This document shows, one piece after another, positions 5,658 to 8,913 of a stretch of 8,913 bases of DNA. Under the pieces are notes generated by a model. The model worked only from the letters and a program-made list of their open reading frames with translations, made no database searches and had not been told where the DNA came from. The translations under genes were made by a program, and so were the position numbers. Origin of the DNA: Candidatus Hecatellales archaeon B24 (lineage in GTDB: Archaea; Thermoproteota; Bathyarchaeia; Hecatellales; Hecatellaceae); contig LUCC01000027.1 of the NCBI GenBank assembly GCA_001593855.1, positions 1 through 8,913 of the forward strand, given 5' to 3'. The first letter of the stretch is position 1; the number at the start of each line of letters is the position of its first letter.

Positions 5658-6572
5658 ATGGTGGAGTTTCCCGTTTTAAGCGGTGAGACGCTGTGGGCTG
5701 CTGTCAACTTCATTATAGGTTTAGCCGTAACCTTCATCATAGTTTACCTTGTAAACTCTGTTCTGGACAAGTATTTCGGGAAGATTACAAGGCGTGACCC
5801 AAGGCTTCTGACAACCTTCACCTTCCTGAGAAGGCTTATCGTCTCGGTTATAGCTCTCCTAGGCGTAATGTCCGCCACCTTCACGGCTTTCCCTGGGGCT
5901 CAAGGAGCCATAGCCTCGGTTTTCGTGGCAGCTGGCTTCGCCTCCATAGTTATAGGCCTGGCAGCCCAGTCCAGCCTTTCAAACATCATTTCAGGCATCG
6001 TCGCTTCCATATCTCAGCCCTTCCGCATAGGCGATGCCATCATGTTCAGAAACGACTTCTGCTTCGTCGAGGATGTGAAGCTTATGCACACGGTCCTTCG
6101 AACCTGGGATAACCGTAGGCTGGTGGTGCCCAACGCCGTCCTCCAAAACGAGGTAATCATAAACTACAGCGTGGAAGACCCGACCATGCTGGTTCCCGTC
6201 TACGTCCAGGTAAGCTACGAGTCAGACCTGGAAAAGGCCATGCAGGTTATGGTTGAAGTGGCGAGGAAGCATCCTGACTGCATAGCCACCGAGAAGCTTC
6301 CTAACGCCGTAGTCATGGAGTTCCAGGACTCAGGAATCCTGCTCAGGCTGCTTTCAAAGGCTAAAGACCAGCCTACCGCCTGGAGGATGGCCAGAGACCT
6401 GCTTCTCGAAATCAAAAAGGAATTCGACAGGCAGGGCATAGAGATCCCCTATCCTAGACGCTACCTGGTAGCTGGCAGAGAGCTTCAAGAACAGGTTTAC
6501 GAGCTTACCAAAGCTGTTAAAACGCTTTCAGAAGCCATGAGAAAGGCTTCAGCCGGCGAAGCTAAACATTAA
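5658..6572 (+). CDS. MscS-family small-conductance mechanosensitive ion channel
   Basis: This 304-residue protein has the MscS core: two outer membrane helices (about 12-34 and 57-79), then a Gly/Ala/Ser-rich pore helix (about 84-115, with AAGFASIVIGLAAQSSLSNI at 91-110). The cytoplasmic beta domain follows, starting with PFRIGDAIMF (121-130) and continuing through RRLVVPNAVL (153-162) to IINYS (167-171), then the alpha-beta domain and a short charged C-terminal helix (about 273-298). MscS channels open under membrane tension to release solutes during osmotic downshift, as heptamers. The beta domain has a slight variation (RNDFCFVEDVKLMHTVLRTWD, 131-151, in place of the usual turn rich in Gly and Thr), but the fold seems intact. 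The start is ATG 5658, from its ribosome site. The gene follows the permease by 55 bases and precedes the MBL gene by 31, so co-transcription is likely. Confidence 0.93.
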   Translation: MVEFPVLSGETLWAAVNFIIGLAVTFIIVYLVNSVLDKYFGKITRRDPRLLTTFTFLRRLIVSVIALLGVMSATFTAFPGAQGAIASVFVAAGFASIVIGLAAQSSLSNIISGIVASISQPFRIGDAIMFRNDFCFVEDVKLMHTVLRTWDNRRLVVPNAVLQNEVIINYSVEDPTMLVPVYVQVSYESDLEKAMQVMVEVARKHPDCIATEKLPNAVVMEFQDSGILLRLLSKAKDQPTAWRMARDLLLEIKKEFDRQGIEIPYPRRYLVAGRELQEQVYELTKAVKTLSEAMRKASAGEAKH

Positions 6573-6591
6573 ATCTTACATGGTTTAGGCT

Positions 6592-6597
6592 GAGGTG
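6592..6597 (+). promoter_or_regulatory. Ribosome binding site of the MBL hydrolase gene
   Basis: GAGGTG, 6 bases before GTG 6604, is an excellent match and spacing. The GTG inside it (6595-6597) is also an in-frame start candidate but would then have no ribosome site of its own, so GTG 6604 is preferred. Confidence 0.6.
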
Positions 6598-6603
6598 TTT
6601 CCC

Positions 6604-7551
6604 GTGGGAGAGGTTAAAGAGGTTTCACCCGGCATATGGCTGATAGACTTGCAGCCGTCCCTGAAAGGTCTTGAAAGGATATTCGGCAGCTACCTGATTA
6701 AAGGAGAGAAGATAGCCTTGGTGGAGTCAGGGTTTCCAAGCACAACTGGCAACCTAATCTCCCATATTCAAAACATGGGAGTAGGCCTTGAAGAGGTCTC
6801 CTACGTCTTCGGCACCCACATACACCTAGACCACGCCGGAGGCTTCGGACATCTAGCCGAAAAACTTCCTAAAGCCAGATTCTTCATCCACCCTAGAGGC
6901 CTGCCTCACCTGGTTAATCCTGAAAGGCTTTGGAAAGCTTCCGTAGAGGCGCTTGGAGACCTAGCCTTCGAATACGGCAAGCCTAAACCCGTCCCTGAGC
7001 AGAGGCTTTCACCCCTCCAAGACGGGGAAACCATAAGCCTCGGAGGAGGATTAAAGATTAAAGCGGTCGAAACCTTGGGGCACGCCTCCCACCACATGAG
7101 CTTCCTTGAAGAACGCAACCGCGTTATCTTCACAGGCGACTCCTGCGGAATCAGATTTGAGAAATATGGGGTAATCAGGCCTGTCACACCTGCGGGAATA
7201 AGCCTGACGGAAACTCTGAACTCGCTGGAGAAAATGGAGGCCTTCAACCCTAAAGCCCTAGCCTTCACCCACTTCGGCCTTCACCCTGACCCTGAAGACG
7301 CCTTCACCCAGTTTAAGCAGGCTCTCCGGCTGTGGTTAAGCCTCAGCCTTAAAGCTTTGAAGGCTGGAAAAGGCTCGAAGGAAGCCTACGCTGAAGTTAA
7401 GTCTCTGGATAAACCCTTAGAACCTGTGGTGAAGCGTAGAACCGAGGTTTTCATCCGTCAGAGCATTGAAGGGATAATAGACTGCATCAAAAGGAAAGGT
7501 TTAGAGCAGGCTGAAGCTGTCCTAAGAAGGCTTGAGAAGGCTTCCCCCTGA
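6604..7551 (+). CDS. Metallo-beta-lactamase-fold metallo-hydrolase
   Basis: This protein of about 315 residues is an MBL-fold hydrolase with an intact di-metal site. Numbered from the alternative GTG 6595 (subtract 3 for GTG 6604): THIHLDH (74-80; ligands His75, His77, Asp79, His80), His163 in LGHASHH (161-167), Asp182 in FTGDS (179-183) and His226 in THFG (225-228). The region after about residue 240 is a helical extension that may shape the active site or a dimer. The sequence resembles general archaeal MBL hydrolases of the glyoxalase II-like branch. The substrate is not evident; a thioester or lactone esterase is possible, and I see no DNA- or RNA-processing beta-CASP insert. It starts 31 bases after the MscS stop with no clear promoter, so it is probably the last gene of that transcript. 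Confidence 0.92.
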   Translation: MGEVKEVSPGIWLIDLQPSLKGLERIFGSYLIKGEKIALVESGFPSTTGNLISHIQNMGVGLEEVSYVFGTHIHLDHAGGFGHLAEKLPKARFFIHPRGLPHLVNPERLWKASVEALGDLAFEYGKPKPVPEQRLSPLQDGETISLGGGLKIKAVETLGHASHHMSFLEERNRVIFTGDSCGIRFEKYGVIRPVTPAGISLTETLNSLEKMEAFNPKALAFTHFGLHPDPEDAFTQFKQALRLWLSLSLKALKAGKGSKEAYAEVKSLDKPLEPVVKRRTEVFIRQSIEGIIDCIKRKGLEQAEAVLRRLEKASP

Positions 7552-7569
7552 AGTTCTGAAGGGAAATAA

Positions 7570-7578
7570 AAATTTAAA
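7570..7578 (+). promoter_or_regulatory. TATA-like box of the TIP49 gene
   Basis: AAATTTAAA in an A-rich run (about 7565-7578) would place a start near 7600, giving a leader of about 35 bases to ATG 7637. The short T-run at 7586-7590, just downstream, could end the MBL transcript, though weakly. Confidence 0.5.
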
Positions 7579-7601
7579 GGCTACATTTTTCTCTCCTATT
7601 C

Positions 7602-7613
7602 TGAGAAATCTCA
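7602..7613. repeat. Short inverted repeat at the expected TIP49 transcription start
   Basis: TGAGA and TCTCA are perfect complements separated by two bases, at the expected transcription start. This is a possible operator, but arms of five bases can occur by chance. Confidence 0.25.
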
Positions 7614-7622
7614 CGTTCTTTT

Positions 7623-7629
7623 GAGGGGG
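7623..7629 (+). promoter_or_regulatory. Ribosome binding site of the TIP49 gene
   Basis: GAGGGGG lies 7 bases before the ATG at 7637 and supports that start. Confidence 0.6.
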
Positions 7630-7636
7630 TTCAGGC

Positions 7637-8913
7637 ATGGCAGGTATCAAGGAGCTTCCAAGCAGGGTTTCAAGGTTTGAAAGGGTTGGAGCTCACACCC
7701 ACATTAAGGGTTTAGGCTTAGATGAAAACCTTAGGGCTGTGAAGATAAAGGATGGAATGGTAGGCCAGGGAAGAGCTAGAGAAGCTGCCGGGCTTGTAGT
7801 TCAAATGATAAAGCAGGGTAAGCTCAGCGGACGCCTGATAATCCTAGCGGGGCCTCCTGGTACAGGTAAAACAGCCATAGCCGTGGCCGTAGCCAGGGAG
7901 CTTGGAGCCAACGTCCCCTTCATCCAGCTTAGCGGAGGAGAAATCTACAGCACCGAGCGGAAGAAGACGGAGGTTCTCATGGAGGCCATAAGAAAATGTA
8001 TTGGCGTTGAGGTCCACGAGTTCAGAGAGGTCTACGAAGGCGAGGTTAAGGCTATGGACGTTAAGCTTACCACTCACCCTTACAACCCCTACCAGAGGAT
8101 TCCTGAAAGCGTAAGGCTGACCTTGAAAACCGTGAAGGAGGAGCGAACCATAGAGGCTGGAAGCAGCATAGCCCAGCAGCTCATATCGCAGGGAATAAGC
8201 GAGGGAGACGTAATCCAGATAGACGCTGAAACGGGGAGGCTTGTAAACCTCGGAGTCTCCATGGAACACTCCAAAAGCAAGCAGTACGAGGTTGGAAGCG
8301 GAAGAAAGGTTCCGAGGCCTGACGGCCCAGTGAAAAAGGAGAAGGAATTCGTATACGTTTTAACGCTTCACGACATGGATGAAATGGTTGCCCAGCGGAG
8401 GGGTGGAAGCCTGCTCTCGCTTTTCTTCGGAGCCTCCGAATCCAAGGAAATAAGCCCTGATGTAAGGGCCAACGTGGACCAGGAGGTTAAAGAAATGGTT
8501 GACCAGGGGAAAGCCTTCATCCATCCTGGAGTTCTCTTCATAGACGACTCGCACCTGCTTGACTTGGAAGCCTTCAGCTTCCTTGGAAGAGCCTTAGAAA
8601 GCGAGCTGGTTCCCATCGTAATCTTGGCGACGAACAGGGGTATAACCAAGATTAGGGGCACCGACGTGGAAAGCCCCTTCGGTTTCCCGCTTGACCTCGT
8701 AGACCGCTCAGTAATCATCATGACTGAGGAATACGACAGCGAAAGCATAAGGGAAATTCTTAAAATCAGAGCTCGAGAGGAGAAAGTGGAAATCTCGGAG
8801 AAAGCCTTAAACAAGCTTACAGAGCTGGGAGCCAAGGCTTCTCTACGCTACGCCGTCCAGCTTCTAAGCCTCGCTTCTCAAAACGCTGCTTCAAAGCGGA
8901 GGAGCAAGGTTGA
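7637..8913 (+). CDS. TIP49/RuvBL-like AAA+ ATPase (Pontin/Reptin homologue), 3' end cut by window
   Basis: The frame is open from ATG 7637 to the window edge: 425 codons plus two bases. Human RUVBL1/2 are about 460 residues, so roughly the last 25-40 are missing. Seen: the TIP49 N-terminus (GAHTHIKGLGLD, 18-29), Walker A GPPGTGKT (72-79), LSGGEIYSTERKKTEVL (98-114), the TIP49-specific insertion domain II (about 120-295), a Walker B region reading FIDDSHLLDLEAF (301-313), sensor 1 ATNRG (331-335), PLDLVDR with a candidate Arg finger (351-357) and sensor 2 SLRYAVQLL (402-410). Known: eukaryotic relatives form hexamers or dodecamers acting in chromatin remodelling, snoRNP and PIKK assembly; the archaeal role is unclear. 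Oddity: the usual Walker B Asp-Glu is Asp-Asp (303-304). The gene has its own promoter and lies 85 bases after the MBL gene. Confidence 0.95.
   Translation, partial: MAGIKELPSRVSRFERVGAHTHIKGLGLDENLRAVKIKDGMVGQGRAREAAGLVVQMIKQGKLSGRLIILAGPPGTGKTAIAVAVARELGANVPFIQLSGGEIYSTERKKTEVLMEAIRKCIGVEVHEFREVYEGEVKAMDVKLTTHPYNPYQRIPESVRLTLKTVKEERTIEAGSSIAQQLISQGISEGDVIQIDAETGRLVNLGVSMEHSKSKQYEVGSGRKVPRPDGPVKKEKEFVYVLTLHDMDEMVAQRRGGSLLSLFFGASESKEISPDVRANVDQEVKEMVDQGKAFIHPGVLFIDDSHLLDLEAFSFLGRALESELVPIVILATNRGITKIRGTDVESPFGFPLDLVDRSVIIMTEEYDSESIREILKIRAREEKVEISEKALNKLTELGAKASLRYAVQLLSLASQNAASKRRSKV

Noticed and set aside
7844..8835. Several minus-strand open frames opposite the TIP49 gene
   Set aside because: All lie opposite a fully supported AAA+ gene, and their translations show no family motifs.
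1..8913. Mobile elements, CRISPR arrays, defence or toxin-antitoxin modules
   Set aside because: I found no transposase, integrase, Cas or toxin motifs, no regularly spaced repeats and no terminal inverted repeats; the only tandem repeat is the 24-bp duplication in NfeD.
855..8913. One functional system linking stomatin/NfeD, the ABC exporter, MscS, MBL and TIP49
   Set aside because: The genes fall into at least three transcription units on both strands with separate promoters, and only stomatin/NfeD and ATPase/permease are supported partners.

Overview
The window is most likely a piece of an archaeal chromosome. Four things point there: a TIP49/RuvBL-type AAA+ ATPase, a PAC2-family proteasome-assembly/activator protein, an archaeal-style stomatin plus membrane NfeD/ClpP-class protease pair, and TATA-like promoter boxes with GGAGG/GAGGTG ribosome sites and several GTG/TTG starts. 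Base composition is moderate in GC and coding density is very high. There are no IS elements, CRISPR arrays, recognisable tRNAs or rRNAs, and no gene-free stretch longer than about 170 bases. I cannot fix the lineage below Archaea from the sequence alone.

Layout. (1) Bases 3-858, + strand: the last codons of an unidentified gene, then a PAC2 protein with a C-terminal coiled coil and a terminal Phe-Tyr-Ile that fits the proteasome-docking HbYX motif. (2) Bases 855-2995, - strand: a stomatin (SPFH) gene followed by an NfeD/ClpP-class Ser/Lys membrane protease, overlapping by 4 bases (GTGA). The protease gene converges on the PAC2 gene, and both stop codons lie in one TTAA. (3) Bases 2996-3047: a short divergent promoter region with a perfect 7+1+7 inverted repeat. 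(4) Bases 3048-3662, +: a DUF429 predicted nuclease of RNase H fold. (5) Bases 3663-3830: the longest intergenic stretch, with two inverted repeats and the promoter of the next operon. (6) Bases 3831-7551, +: a DrrA-type ABC ATPase, its ABC-2 permease, an MscS-type mechanosensitive channel and a metallo-beta-lactamase-fold hydrolase, closely spaced. (7) Bases 7637-8913, +: a TIP49/RuvBL-like AAA+ ATPase cut by the window end after 425 codons.

How the genes fit together. Stomatin and NfeD are an established pair: in Pyrococcus the homologous protease cleaves the C-terminal hydrophobic part of the stomatin, and both act at the membrane. PAC2 serves the cytosolic proteasome, so protein quality control is one theme. 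The ABC exporter and the MscS channel suggest membrane transport and stress. No strong link joins these to the MBL hydrolase, the DUF429 protein or TIP49. I see no clear undescribed multi-gene system. The most interesting points are the HbYX tail on PAC2, an Asp in place of the usual Walker B Glu in TIP49, a 24-bp in-frame tandem duplication in NfeD, a possible small RNA or hairpin at 3670-3733, and a marked excess of AAGCCT/AGGCTT and AAGCTT across the window.
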